From: Citrobacter freundii
Lineage (GTDB): Bacteria; Bacteroidota; Bacteroidia; Chitinophagales; Chitinophagaceae
DNA: 10,861 nt
Direction: 5' to 3'
NCBI GenBank assembly: GCA_003243445.1
Contig: QFQQ01000116.1
Span: 1 to 10,861 of the forward strand
Part shown: positions 1 through 6,266 of the stretch, one piece after another
How positions within the stretch are numbered: position 1 is the stretch's first letter
Layout: each line of letters begins with the position of its first letter
Translations under genes and position numbers: made by a program
The notes under the pieces: model-generated
Database searches by the model: none
What the model saw: only the letters and a program-made list of their open reading frames with translations
What the model was told of the DNA's origin: nothing

Positions 1-865
1 TGTAGGCAATGACATCCAGGGATTCACGAAGCATCTGACCGGCCATGTTACGGGCAGATGTGTCAGACATTGAGCAAACCGGTATATCGACTGAGAGGGA
101 GAAGCGTTGTCGGGCTTCATCAAGTGGCATGAACACACATCCGTTGAACTGCAGTGTGGGTCCTTGCGTGTTAAGTAGGGTGTGCAGTTTCTCACTGGTA
201 ATAAACATCCGAACAGTCACGTCCCGAGTAGGCGTTACCAGTTTCTGCCGGAACGAGTGAAAGGCGGCCCGGAAAGCGTTCGGTTCAGTACTCACATTCC
301 TGAAAATATTGATGTACAGCAGGTAACATTCCGTCAGTGTCATACCCCGGGTGAGGAGTACACTCATCACTCCGTTTGTCAGTGAGTAAATATCCCGTGC
401 ATGGTGTTCATCCAGAGGGGGCCATGCAAACAGTTCCTGTTCAAGCATCTCAAGAGCCTCAGTGATATAACTGGCCTCGGTGATATCCGCCAGTTGTACA
501 CATAGGCTACAGATAAGACGAGGACGCTTTTCCACCGGGCTGCGAGTGGGGTCAACCAGCAAATCTCTGTCCAGAAGAGTCACCAGTTGAGCGGGGATGT
601 CCTCAAATGCTTCTCTCCTGAGAACTTGATCGGTCTCGAGTAACTCGAGCAGTTCAGTGGCCACCCGGAGTCTTTTTTTATCGGCACTGAAACGATCTTC
701 CATTTCGTAAAGAAATAGCAGTTCGCGGATGGTGCTGAGTGGATTGCTGTATCCGACCCGGTCAGTATCCGGGCTGTTTTTATGGCAGAAGTTGGACCAG
801 CATTCAATAAAATAAAGCTGACGCTCGGTGAGTACATCCCTGCTCAGACGTCGGTCGATACGCAT
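1..865 (-). CDS. Unrecognised large protein, C-terminal part cut by left window edge
   Basis: The minus strand is open without a stop from an ATG at 865 down to the window edge, giving 288 codons (MRIDRRLSRDVLTERQLYF...). The start is preceded by AAGAGA about 11 bases upstream, a modest ribosome binding site. The protein is mostly helical and soluble, with no signal peptide or membrane segment. The last visible part ends in a pattern with DTSARNMAGQMLRESLDVIA. This is faintly like the segment found just before HEPN domains in long ApeA-like proteins, but that is inference from pattern only. No catalytic motif is visible in this part. It is transcribed away from the rest of the window. I do not recognise the family. 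The reading frame is secure because 288 codons without a stop are unlikely by chance and the composition looks coding. Confidence 0.75.
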   Translation of the reverse strand, partial: MRIDRRLSRDVLTERQLYFIECWSNFCHKNSPDTDRVGYSNPLSTIRELLFLYEMEDRFSADKKRLRVATELLELLETDQVLRREAFEDIPAQLVTLLDRDLLVDPTRSPVEKRPRLICSLCVQLADITEASYITEALEMLEQELFAWPPLDEHHARDIYSLTNGVMSVLLTRGMTLTECYLLYINIFRNVSTEPNAFRAAFHSFRQKLVTPTRDVTVRMFITSEKLHTLLNTQGPTLQFNGCVFMPLDEARQRFSLSVDIPVCSMSDTSARNMAGQMLRESLDVIAY

Positions 866-1013
866 AGGTCTGGAAATCTCTTGTACAGTGAGTTATTATT
901 TATTCATACCATATTTAAACCATCTGCCGCCATGCGGGGGATGTCACCGAAAAAAACGGCTCTCCCTTCCGTCAGTGGCTCAGTCCCGGGAAGGCTCAGG
1001 GCCTCATATCCAG

Positions 1014-1042
1014 AAAGCCACCCTTGCGGGTGGCTTTTTTTT
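1014..1042 (+). terminator. Strong Rho-independent terminator
   Basis: AAAGCCACCC (1014-1023), a TTGC loop and GGGTGGCTTT (1028-1037) form a near-perfect GC-rich stem followed directly by a run of T to 1042. The T-run favours the plus strand. No plus-strand gene ends here, so the terminated transcript is unknown. Confidence 0.8.
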
Positions 1043-1071
1043 CAGAAGTCCGGATGGTCCAGTGCAGGCAA

Positions 1072-1215
1072 CTACCTGGCGACCCGGATGATGTCCGCCT
1101 CCCGCCAGAACAGTGCTTCATTCATGTACCAGAACAGGTGGCGACGGAAGACATTTTGCTGAGGACGTTCCCGACCAGCCTGCTGCACACGCAGTGAAAG
1201 CCAGGGCACACCCAT
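1072..1215 (-). pseudogene. Small reading frame of 47 codons, possible gene remnant
   Basis: An ATG at 1215 opens a frame ending in TAG at 1072. Its last part (RRHLFWYMNEALFWREADII) is rich in tryptophan and acidic/arginine pairs and looks like real protein rather than chance. There is no clear ribosome binding site before the ATG, and a TGA lies two codons upstream of it in frame. It could be the tail of a decayed gene. I do not recognise the family. Confidence 0.22.
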
Positions 1216-1386
1216 CCATCATGATGGGTTGGAGATTGAACATTCAGTCATCTCAGGCAGAGTAAACCCGGTCTCTGACAGAACGCCTGTGGGACGTTTA
1301 TTGATGAAATTCATTCTCTTCCCCATTTATATTCCCTGCTGACCCTACAGAAAACTGAAAGGAAGTCATGAGACAATCATGAAGGT

Positions 1387-1866
1387 TTAAGGCTGGCTGT
1401 CCGTCAGCATGACTGAATAGTGAATACCTTGTGGCAGATTGATTGAGAATGGTTTATTCAGTGTAAGCGGGATGGTCTTTGGTGCAATCGGTATTGTCCT
1501 GATACTGTCTCCTACCAGGCGAGCATTCACGTATCGCTCGTGATCATAGTAATTTATCTCACCACTGATCTCGGCCGTTCTGCTTTTTTCACCCGGAGAC
1601 AAATCAATATACATCGTCGCTGCGGCAAATTTTCTGTCCAGCTCAGAGGTGAATGCTTTTCCAGGCATCGGTCGAAGTGCATACAGTATAGCGTTATGTG
1701 TATTGTCTTGTTTCATAAGGCTGTCCGCAGTTACGGTAATTATGGTTGCCCCTGATACTGGCGACTGCATTTCCGTTCTGAGGTACTGCGCACTGTTTTC
1801 TGATGGCACGGCACTGCATCCCATCAGCGAGAGGCATAAAACAGCGAGTCCTGTCATTCTGTTCAA
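1387..1866 (-). CDS. Small secreted lipoprotein of unknown function
   Basis: The predicted protein has 159 residues. The N-terminus is a lipoprotein signal peptide: charged MNR, hydrophobic core LAVLCLSL, then the lipobox LMGC with the lipidated cysteine at residue 17. It should therefore be exported, lipidated and anchored in a membrane, most likely the outer membrane because the residue after the cysteine is serine rather than aspartate. The mature part is rich in beta-type segments and has no other cysteine or recognisable catalytic motif. I chose the TTG start at 1866 because AAGGA lies 8 bases upstream and this start supplies the positive charge (Arg3) a signal peptide needs. The ATG three codons later is 17 bases from that site and would leave no charge. 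Function is unknown. Plasmid lipoproteins of this size include surface or entry-exclusion proteins, but nothing here shows that role. Confidence 0.8.
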   Translation of the reverse strand: MNRMTGLAVLCLSLMGCSAVPSENSAQYLRTEMQSPVSGATIITVTADSLMKQDNTHNAILYALRPMPGKAFTSELDRKFAAATMYIDLSPGEKSRTAEISGEINYYDHERYVNARLVGDSIRTIPIAPKTIPLTLNKPFSINLPQGIHYSVMLTDSQP

Positions 1867-2075
1867 TTTAAATGTCCTTTATCCATTATCAATAATTGGT
1901 GGTCGCTCTGTCAGTATCGGCATGATTCATAAAATGTTGATACTGTTATGCCTGGACCCGAAAGATACGAAAGGCGAAAACTATCTTGCTCATAAGATAA
2001 ATAGTGCTAGTTACCACTGCTTTGGCTGGAATGACCCCACGACAGAAGACAATTTATGTCCTCACGAAGAGGCCT

Positions 2076-2093
2076 GTTCGAAGATCTTCGAAC
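2076..2093. repeat. Perfect 18-bp palindrome
   Basis: GTTCGAAGATCTTCGAAC reads the same on both strands over 18 bases with no spacer. This is typical of a binding site for a dimeric regulator or recombinase. It lies about 155 bases upstream of the small peptide gene and about 210 bases from the lipoprotein start. The binding protein is not known. Confidence 0.7.
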
Positions 2094-2230
2094 TGAGGGC
2101 GCGGAGAAGGCTGCGACGATTCAACATTATCTGTAGCAATTCAGTTTCAGAGCAGATGTGCAAAACATTTTTCAATAGACAGCAAAACCGGAAATGTAAC
2201 TTTCCATAAAATCAGAACACTGATTAACCC

Positions 2231-2244
2231 AATCTCCGGAGATT
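2231..2244 (+). promoter_or_regulatory. Ribosome binding site inside a perfect palindrome
   Basis: AATCTCCGGAGATT (2231-2244) is a perfect 14-bp palindrome. The Shine-Dalgarno GGAG (2238-2241) lies in its right half, six bases before the ATG at 2248. In RNA the left half can pair with the GGAG, which would hold back ribosome binding. Such self-sequestration is common in type I toxin messages. Confidence 0.55.
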
Positions 2245-2247
2245 CAC

Positions 2248-2379
2248 ATGCCTTTCTCTGATTTTCTGAAAATCATTCAGAAGTTTCAGTGTGCAACTGT
2301 GCTGGAAAAAGTACTGATGCTGCTGTTTGTAATTCTGATCATTGTGCAACAGGTGATCGATACGTTCTGCAGTCGATAA
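2248..2379 (+). CDS. 43-residue hydrophobic peptide, candidate type I toxin
   Basis: The ATG at 2248 opens a 43-codon frame ending in TAA at 2379, too short for most gene callers. The peptide begins MPFSDFLKIIQKFQ, carries one strongly hydrophobic stretch at about residues 23-38 (VLMLLFVILIIVQQVI), and ends in a short polar tail with a cysteine. A single short membrane helix flanked by charged ends is the layout of type I toxins such as Hok, Ldr or TisB. It does not match any of those families by sequence. Support for a real gene comes from a good Shine-Dalgarno within a palindrome and long inverted repeats right after the stop (2380-2434 and 2443-2467). No antisense RNA promoter could be identified with confidence. 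Alternatively it is a harmless small membrane protein. Confidence 0.55.
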   Translation: MPFSDFLKIIQKFQCATVLEKVLMLLFVILIIVQQVIDTFCSR

Positions 2380-2434
2380 GACCCGGCCGGTAAGAAAGCG
2401 GGGTTGGATTAGACGGGTTTCTTACACGCCGGTC
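2380..2434 (+). repeat. Long inverted repeat just after the small peptide stop codon
   Basis: GACCCGGCCGGTAAGAAA (2380-2397) is nearly complementary to TTTCTTACACGCCGGTC (2418-2434), with a 20-base loop. This should form a strong stem in the RNA of either strand. There is no T-run after it, so it looks more like an mRNA-stabilising or antisense-RNA structure than a plain terminator. Confidence 0.6.
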
Positions 2435-2442
2435 ACAGCCAA

Positions 2443-2467
2443 GTGTCCTGCCGGAACGACAGGACAC
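2443..2467 (+). repeat. Second stem-loop downstream of the small peptide gene
   Basis: GTGTCCTG (2443-2450) pairs perfectly with CAGGACAC (2460-2467) around a 9-base loop. Together with the stem at 2380-2434 it makes a highly structured 3' region. Confidence 0.6.
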
Positions 2468-2551
2468 AGCCTGAACACAACGGGATTTCTGGCAGAATAA
2501 CCGTAACACCCACCTCTTTCTGCGGAGCGCCATCTATAGACATTCTTACGG

Positions 2552-2577
2552 AAAAAAACGACACCTGATGGACAGGT
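2552..2577 (-). terminator. Intrinsic terminator reading leftwards after the 311-residue gene
   Basis: On the minus strand, ACCTG-TCCAT-CAGGT (2577-2563) is followed four bases later by seven T (2558-2552). It lies just past the stop of the gene that ends at 2611. The stem is only five pairs, so strength may be moderate. Confidence 0.5.
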
Positions 2578-2610
2578 ACCGAAGGGTTAAACCAGCCAGG
2601 CTGATTAGAG

Positions 2611-3546
2611 TTATGGGAGTATTAGCTTCGTTTCGTTTGTTTCAAGCAGCTGTACTTGTTCGTCAATCCACTGCCCTGCAACAGCAGCTTCACTGAAATC
2701 TACTACCGGGTTATCTATCAGTTTCTGAAGGAGCTGTTCAATACGATCTATCCGGTAATGGAGATCACGCATTTCGGCTAAAAAATCAAATTGCTCCTGG
2801 TGAAAGTGAGTGTACTCGAATTTCAACCGGTACCGGCCGTTATGATAATTAACCTGTTCCTCTGTGTGTTGCCTTGCCTTACGAACTTCGTCAGCCAGGA
2901 ATGTGTCAACATCACGTGTTTCTAACTCTCCGCTAAGGCGCTGCAGGGCAGGAAAGTGGTCAGGATAACAAAGGGCGAAAGTAATCATCATTCCCTCTAA
3001 AAAATGATCCCCTAACGTTTTATTAATCCAGTCCTTCAGCCACTTGCAATGCCTTTGCAGCGTAGGATCTGCACCTACAGAGACTGGCTCATAGGCCGCT
3101 CGAGCGATAATATGGAACAGAAGCGCTACGCAGTACATTTTGCCTTTCGTGCTAACCTGAACGCGATCATCGTATTTGAGATTATATGGGTTGATGTTGG
3201 GCATAACATCATGACTGTAAACCAAAAACTCAAGCGACTCATCCATGACCTTCTCAAAACGCTGGCTGCGATTGTTTCTGTCACTGATAGAGCCGGCCTG
3301 ATACCACCGGTCCGAAAGCTGTCGGTATCGACGGTAATAGTCATCCTCTTTTTGCTGAATAAACTGATTCCGGATCTGGGCGTCAATCCGACGTGCCAGA
3401 CCGGAGAAATCGGGTAGGACAAATTTCTCTGGTTCATTTTTCGGAGATATAAGTGCTATGAATTCAGAAACCTGCATGTCTTTACTCTGAGGTCCATAAC
3501 GTTTTCCTGACATGCGAGTGCCGATGAAAAAGCTTTCAATCGTCAT
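2611..3546 (-). CDS. Hypothetical protein, 311 residues
   Basis: The ATG at 3546 is preceded by AAAGG at suitable spacing, and the frame runs to TAA at 2611. The protein is soluble, strongly helical and rich in Arg, Gln, Tyr and His. The C-terminal third (from about residue 235) contains heptad-like stretches, such as LHYRIDRIEQLLQKLID, suggesting a coiled coil. There is no signal peptide, no nucleotide-binding motif and no helix-turn-helix that I can see. It is divergent from parA, so the 11-bp repeats at 3641-3662 lie between the two start codons and could affect both. I do not recognise the family. Confidence 0.8.
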   Translation of the reverse strand: MTIESFFIGTRMSGKRYGPQSKDMQVSEFIALISPKNEPEKFVLPDFSGLARRIDAQIRNQFIQQKEDDYYRRYRQLSDRWYQAGSISDRNNRSQRFEKVMDESLEFLVYSHDVMPNINPYNLKYDDRVQVSTKGKMYCVALLFHIIARAAYEPVSVGADPTLQRHCKWLKDWINKTLGDHFLEGMMITFALCYPDHFPALQRLSGELETRDVDTFLADEVRKARQHTEEQVNYHNGRYRLKFEYTHFHQEQFDFLAEMRDLHYRIDRIEQLLQKLIDNPVVDFSEAAVAGQWIDEQVQLLETNETKLILP

Positions 3547-3640
3547 AACTTACCTTTCAGTGTCTATTCAGAAATTTTAAGTGTGCACTAACTATTCCAT
3601 AAAACTGCATATCAAGACAAAATATCAATCAGTATAAAAA

Positions 3641-3662
3641 TACTTTTGTATTACATTTGTAT
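3641..3662. repeat. 11-bp repeat cluster A, in front of parA
   Basis: TACTTTTGTAT (3641-3651) and TACATTTGTAT (3652-3662) are two directly adjacent 11-bp units. In reverse complement they match the consensus seen in the four other clusters of this window. They end on the first base of the likely parA -35 element. This position fits an operator and/or centromere-like site bound by the small ParB. Confidence 0.75.
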
Positions 3663-3690
3663 TGCCAATGTGTGCGTAATGGATTACAAC
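3662..3690 (+). promoter_or_regulatory. Probable parA-parB promoter
   Basis: TTGCCA (3662-3667) and TACAAC (3685-3690) are separated by 17 bases and lie 35 bases upstream of the parA start. The -35 matches five of six consensus bases and the -10 four of six. The 11-bp repeats abut its upstream edge, suggesting autoregulation by ParB. Confidence 0.45.
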
Positions 3691-3724
3691 TACTCCTGAC
3701 TGATAAACATAATCTGGAGCCGTT

Positions 3725-4552
3725 ATGATGAACAAGCTACAGGAACGATATGCTCGCATAATTGCGATAATGAACAATAAAGGTGGTCCTGGTAAGACCA
3801 GTTCGGCTACCAATCTGGCTGTTCACTATGCCAGATCAGGGAAGCGGACGCTGTTGATTGACTCGGACCAGCAGGCCAATACGACAGAAGTCACCGCAAA
3901 TGGTAAAAAGTACTATTCCATGTATGGTCCAACTATTTGCGATCTCTACAGCAATTCTCGATTTGATATCCGCGATGTCATCATCCCCGCGATGGCCGGT
4001 GATGCTCCTATCCCTAACCTGGATCTGATTCCGTCTGACCCGACGTTCGAAAAAATTATTGAACAGACCCTTACCCGCAGTCACCGCGAAAAAATCCTGG
4101 GCCGTCATCTCGAGAAAGTTCGCACTGAATATGATTACATCATTATTGACTGTGCACCTGGGCTCAATATCGCAACCGGCAATGCAATTTTTATCGCCGA
4201 TCATGTTCTGGTACCTGTCGATGGCGGGAGTTTTTCTCTGAGTGGTCTTGAAATCATGCTGGACTATATGGATGAGATCTCTGAGGAAGATTATGCACGC
4301 TTCAGTGTATTCCGGAACAATTACAATGGTGCAAATAAGAAAATAAACACTTATATCGAAACCGCCCTGGGCTCGCACGAGAGAATTTCTCCGAGACTAT
4401 TGAAAAGCCGGATTCGTACTGATCAGGCCATAGTACAGTCTCAGGTGGCTTGTCTTCCTCTGTACTACTACCAGAAAAGTGCAATGGCTTTAGTGGATTA
4501 CGGCAAACTTGCCCGTGAGCTAGAAGAAATTATCAGCAGTGAGGCAGCATAA
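3725..4552 (+). CDS. parA: ParA-family partition ATPase
   Basis: The 275-residue protein is a Walker-type ParA/MinD-family ATPase that would move and separate plasmid copies before division by binding ATP and nucleoid DNA. The deviant Walker A box KGGPGKT is at residues 19-25, with the signature lysine Lys19. The A' motif LLIDSDQQAN is at about 43-52 and the Walker B YDYIIIDCAPG at 136-146. No N-terminal helix-turn-helix is present, so autorepression probably falls to the partner. Pro in place of the usual Val or Ile in KGGxGKT is a small oddity. GGAG (3716-3719) fits either of two consecutive ATG codons (3725 or 3728), with slightly better spacing for the second. The stop overlaps the start of the next gene (TAATG), as expected for a translationally coupled parA-parB operon. 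Confidence 0.9.
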   Translation: MMNKLQERYARIIAIMNNKGGPGKTSSATNLAVHYARSGKRTLLIDSDQQANTTEVTANGKKYYSMYGPTICDLYSNSRFDIRDVIIPAMAGDAPIPNLDLIPSDPTFEKIIEQTLTRSHREKILGRHLEKVRTEYDYIIIDCAPGLNIATGNAIFIADHVLVPVDGGSFSLSGLEIMLDYMDEISEEDYARFSVFRNNYNGANKKINTYIETALGSHERISPRLLKSRIRTDQAIVQSQVACLPLYYYQKSAMALVDYGKLARELEEIISSEAA

Positions 4553-4836
4553 TGTCTAAAGAACTTGTTCGACCTATAATGGAAAAACCTGAACGGGCCA
4601 GAAAAGAAAGTAGCCTGACTAACATTGCGGCTAAAAAGAAAAATACGACAGGCGAAACACCAAAAACTATACGCATGACACCTGCGGAAAAGATGCTGGC
4701 GCAGGAACTGGTTGAGCAGATCCAGGCACTTACGCACAAGAACATTACGGTTTCCACATTACTTCGTGCAGGGCTGTACCTTGCTCAGTCAGCAGGACCA
4801 GAAAAAGTTCTGAAGGCGATTAAAGAGAACATTTAG
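4552..4836 (+). CDS. parB: Small ribbon-helix-helix partition protein (ParB-like)
   Basis: The 94-residue protein overlaps parA by one base (TAATG). Its first 35 residues are basic, polar and probably disordered. The C-terminal part has a ribbon-helix-helix layout: strand KTIRMTP (38-44), helix A at about 45-60, then STLLRAGLYLAQS (68-80) as helix B. Small basic proteins of this design, such as ParG of TP228, bind short direct repeats at the centromere and the par promoter and stimulate the ParA ATPase through their flexible N-terminus. The 11-bp repeat clusters before parA and directly after this gene are the likely targets. Fold and role are inferred from size, position and motif, not from recognised sequence identity. 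The gene is not a KorB/SopB-type ParB. Confidence 0.75.
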   Translation: MSKELVRPIMEKPERARKESSLTNIAAKKKNTTGETPKTIRMTPAEKMLAQELVEQIQALTHKNITVSTLLRAGLYLAQSAGPEKVLKAIKENI

Positions 4837-4838
4837 CA

Positions 4839-4871
4839 ATACAAATGAAATACATTTGTATTTCATCTTCA
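4839..4871. repeat. 11-bp repeat cluster B, directly after parB
   Basis: ATACAAATGAA (4839-4849) and ATACATTTGTA (4850-4860) are adjacent 11-bp units, followed by a degenerate third (TTTCATCTTCA, 4861-4871). The first two also form a perfect inverted repeat, AATACAAATG (4838-4847) with CATTTGTATT (4853-4862). It begins two bases past the parB stop and is a good candidate centromere (parS-like site). Confidence 0.78.
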
Positions 4872-4891
4872 GACATCTTTCCTGCTCAGTC

Positions 4892-4920
4892 TGGCCTGCG
4901 GGATCAGCAGGCCATCTTGT
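4892..4920 (+). terminator. Probable terminator of the par operon
   Basis: TGGCCTGC (4892-4899) and GCAGGCCA (4907-4914) form an 8-bp GC-rich stem with a 7-base loop, followed by TCTTGT. The weak T-run makes termination efficiency uncertain. The same stem could also slow transcription from the opposite gene ending at 5012. Confidence 0.45.
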
Positions 4921-5011
4921 CCAGTTGCTTAATTATCTCAAGTTCTTCTTTAAGCAAAACAGGGTACTGATGGGTACAGGATTTTAACATTAAGAACTGG
5001 CGATTCTGTCT

Positions 5012-5707
5012 TCATTTTTCGTGTATTTTTGAAGGGAGCCCTTTAAAAGCGTCTTCCCAGTAGAGTTCCCTTTCCTCATCATTAACAACTTTACTCATCC
5101 ATGATTCCGAACGGTTCCAGCGAGCAGCAACTTCCTTCATGGTCCAGTTTTTTTCTTTTAATAATTTTTTAATCGTCTGAGTTGATAATCGGGCATTACT
5201 CCAGTTTTCAAGAGACTTTCTGGAAACATGAAAATCAAATTCAGGATATGTCTCTTCAAGTTTTTCTTTAGAAATAAAAGACCAGTTAGGTTCCTGGTAC
5301 TGGTTGAAGTGAACCAGACTATATCGGTCATCCTGGGTTATGCTGATTTGAGATTCGTAATGTTCTACCCATACAGAATTCTCACGAACATACTCAAACA
5401 GAATTGATATCACTTCTTTACTTTTACGTTCCTGTGATTTAAATAAATCAAAAATCCCTTGCTGATTCTGTATTTTAATTGCACCGTCATTAATGAGTGC
5501 ATTCACAGCTGATGCCCGTACACTCTCAACAGCATTGGTAATTGAAGTGTTATAATAATTTAACAACTGAGCACAGAAAAAAATTATCTTCCCGTTAACG
5601 ATCTGAACTTTTAAATAGCAAAATCCCTCATCATCCCAGAAGGCTCTGAACTGCAGAGGAAGATATGTTTTTTTAAACCCTTCAATCAATCTGACACTGA
5701 GCTTCAT
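5012..5707 (-). CDS. Putative regulator with C-terminal helix-turn-helix
   Basis: I chose the ATG at 5707 (MKLSVRLIEG...), giving 231 residues, because GGAG sits six bases upstream. A TTG at 5719 would place that site inside the coding region. The N-terminal two thirds are not recognised. The C-terminal part, about residues 178-210 (LLKEKNWTMKEVAARWNRSE...), has the look of a Cro/XRE-type helix-turn-helix, with a turn around EVAARWNRSESWMSKV. The gene is AT-rich compared with the resD region. A perfect 18-bp palindrome (5738-5755) lies over its promoter, as expected for an autoregulated repressor, and it is convergent with parB. It might be a plasmid maintenance regulator, but no partner gene is evident. 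Confidence 0.72.
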   Translation of the reverse strand: MKLSVRLIEGFKKTYLPLQFRAFWDDEGFCYLKVQIVNGKIIFFCAQLLNYYNTSITNAVESVRASAVNALINDGAIKIQNQQGIFDLFKSQERKSKEVISILFEYVRENSVWVEHYESQISITQDDRYSLVHFNQYQEPNWSFISKEKLEETYPEFDFHVSRKSLENWSNARLSTQTIKKLLKEKNWTMKEVAARWNRSESWMSKVVNDEERELYWEDAFKGLPSKIHEK

Positions 5708-5737
5708 CTTAGACTCCAACTGATTTTATAATGATAA

Positions 5738-5755
5738 ATTGAACTATAGTTCAAT
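5738..5755 (-). promoter_or_regulatory. Perfect 18-bp palindromic operator
   Basis: ATTGAACTATAGTTCAAT is perfectly palindromic and lies 31 bases before the ATG of the helix-turn-helix gene. On the minus strand a TTGACA (5764-5759) sits just upstream, so a bound dimer would cover the space between -35 and -10. Autorepression by the neighbouring protein is the simple reading. Confidence 0.6.
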
Positions 5756-5916
5756 ATTTGTCAAATCAACGTGCAAACTGATGTCGAAAGAAGGCTGATA
5801 CCTGTGGGAGATATTTTGATGCGGTAACAACCAGGACGGTCAGGATTTCTCACTCAATAGAATGAGTAACAACGCCAGCCAGAACCGGTAAAGACTGTAA
5901 GTGCATATCATCGGCA

Positions 5917-5958
5917 CCGAATACAAATGAATTACAAAAGTAGTTCATTTGTATTCGG
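5917..5958. repeat. 11-bp repeat cluster C with 15-bp inverted arms
   Basis: Three adjacent 11-bp units are seen: ATACAAATGAA (5921-5931), TTACAAAAGTA (5932-5942) and GTTCATTTGTA (5943-5953). The outer parts also make a perfect 15-bp inverted repeat, CCGAATACAAATGAA (5917-5931) with its complement at 5944-5958. It lies midway between two divergent genes and matches the par repeats, more than 1 kb from parB. Confidence 0.8.
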
Positions 5959-6069
5959 CGTAATTTCACTTAAAAGCTAATTAAATGTTCAATTCTTCAG
6001 CCGGTATTACACGGAAACCTACCAAAATTAGTTGGTTATATCATTTAGTTCATCCTTTACCGATCGTTC

Positions 6070-6098
6070 TAATACATCCAGCGCCAGGTGATGTATTA
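6070..6098. repeat. 9-bp inverted repeat upstream of the RES gene
   Basis: TAATACATC (6070-6078) and GATGTATTA (6090-6098) are perfect inverted copies around an 11-base spacer. It may be an operator for the RES transcript or an RNA stem. The repeat is clear but its role is not. Confidence 0.5.
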
Positions 6099-6188
6099 TC
6101 AACTCAGTTGTCAGCTTAACGGGCAACTACCTCACGTTACGTCTGGATAACAGGCGCAACACACACGTAAATCTGAGAGGAATTCCAC

Positions 6189-6266
6189 ATGGAAACTCAA
6201 AGAATTCGATATATAAACTTTACAGAAGGAATCATCCATGAACCAATTTACAGAGGACCTACATAA
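6189..6266 (+). CDS. 25-residue leader peptide overlapping the RES gene start
   Basis: A strong site AGAGG (6176-6180) lies eight bases before the ATG at 6189. The frame has 25 codons and ends in TAA at 6266, which is 29 bases inside the RES gene and in a different frame. The Shine-Dalgarno of the RES gene (AAGGA, 6226-6230) lies within this small frame, so translation of one would influence the other. The peptide sequence is not recognised and it may serve only as a translational control element. Confidence 0.4.
   Translation: METQRIRYINFTEGIIHEPIYRGPT

Larger units (their letters stand above)
866..1386. other. 520-base gap between the left-edge gene and the lipoprotein gene
   Basis: No convincing gene lies here. 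The gap holds a strong plus-strand intrinsic terminator (1014-1042), a hairpin with arms ACCCATC/GATGGGT (1210-1229), and a minus-strand reading frame of 47 codons (1072-1215) that may be a gene remnant. Two copies of the 6-base palindrome TCATGA (1366-1371 and 1377-1382) lie just past the lipoprotein stop. The part from about 880 to 1042 has several short inverted repeats, such as CCTTCC (965-970) with GGAAGG (989-994), and could be a non-coding RNA. Confidence 0.5.
1867..2247. other. 380-base gap between the lipoprotein and the small peptide gene
   Basis: No gene is supported. The stretch contains a hairpin ATCTT/AAGAT (about 1984-1999) and a perfect 18-bp palindrome at 2076-2093. It probably carries the promoter of the small peptide gene at 2248, but no promoter of convincing quality could be picked. 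Confidence 0.4.
5708..6188. other. Gap of about 480 bases between divergent genes, rich in inverted repeats
   Basis: No gene is supported. The stretch holds a palindromic operator (5738-5755), 11-bp repeat cluster C (5917-5958), a short inverted repeat ACCAA/TTGGT (6021-6036) and a 9-bp inverted repeat (6070-6098). Promoters for the leader peptide and RES gene must lie here or just beyond, but none stands out. Confidence 0.5.

Noticed and set aside
782..1162. Plus-strand frame of 126 codons across the left gap
   Set aside because: It begins inside the left-edge gene on the other strand, runs through a strong terminator and has an unlikely composition.
1649..2209. Plus-strand frame of 186 codons
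   Set aside because: It overlaps the well-supported lipoprotein gene on the other strand over its first third, lacks a ribosome binding site, and its amino-acid pattern is not protein-like. Treated as chance.
3641..3662. Reading the 11-bp repeats as replication iterons
   Set aside because: Iterons are usually 17-22 bp and sit beside a rep gene. Here the units are 11 bp, no rep gene is seen, and the clusters flank parA-parB, so a partition or operator role is more likely.
3836..4378. Minus-strand frame of 180 codons inside parA
   Set aside because: It is the antisense shadow of parA, whose motifs are clear.
4904..4990. Minus-strand frame of 28 codons after the helix-turn-helix gene, ending KEELEIIKQLDKMAC
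   Set aside because: The peptide looks somewhat natural, but there is no ribosome binding site and its stop lies inside the par terminator stem. Not enough to call a gene.
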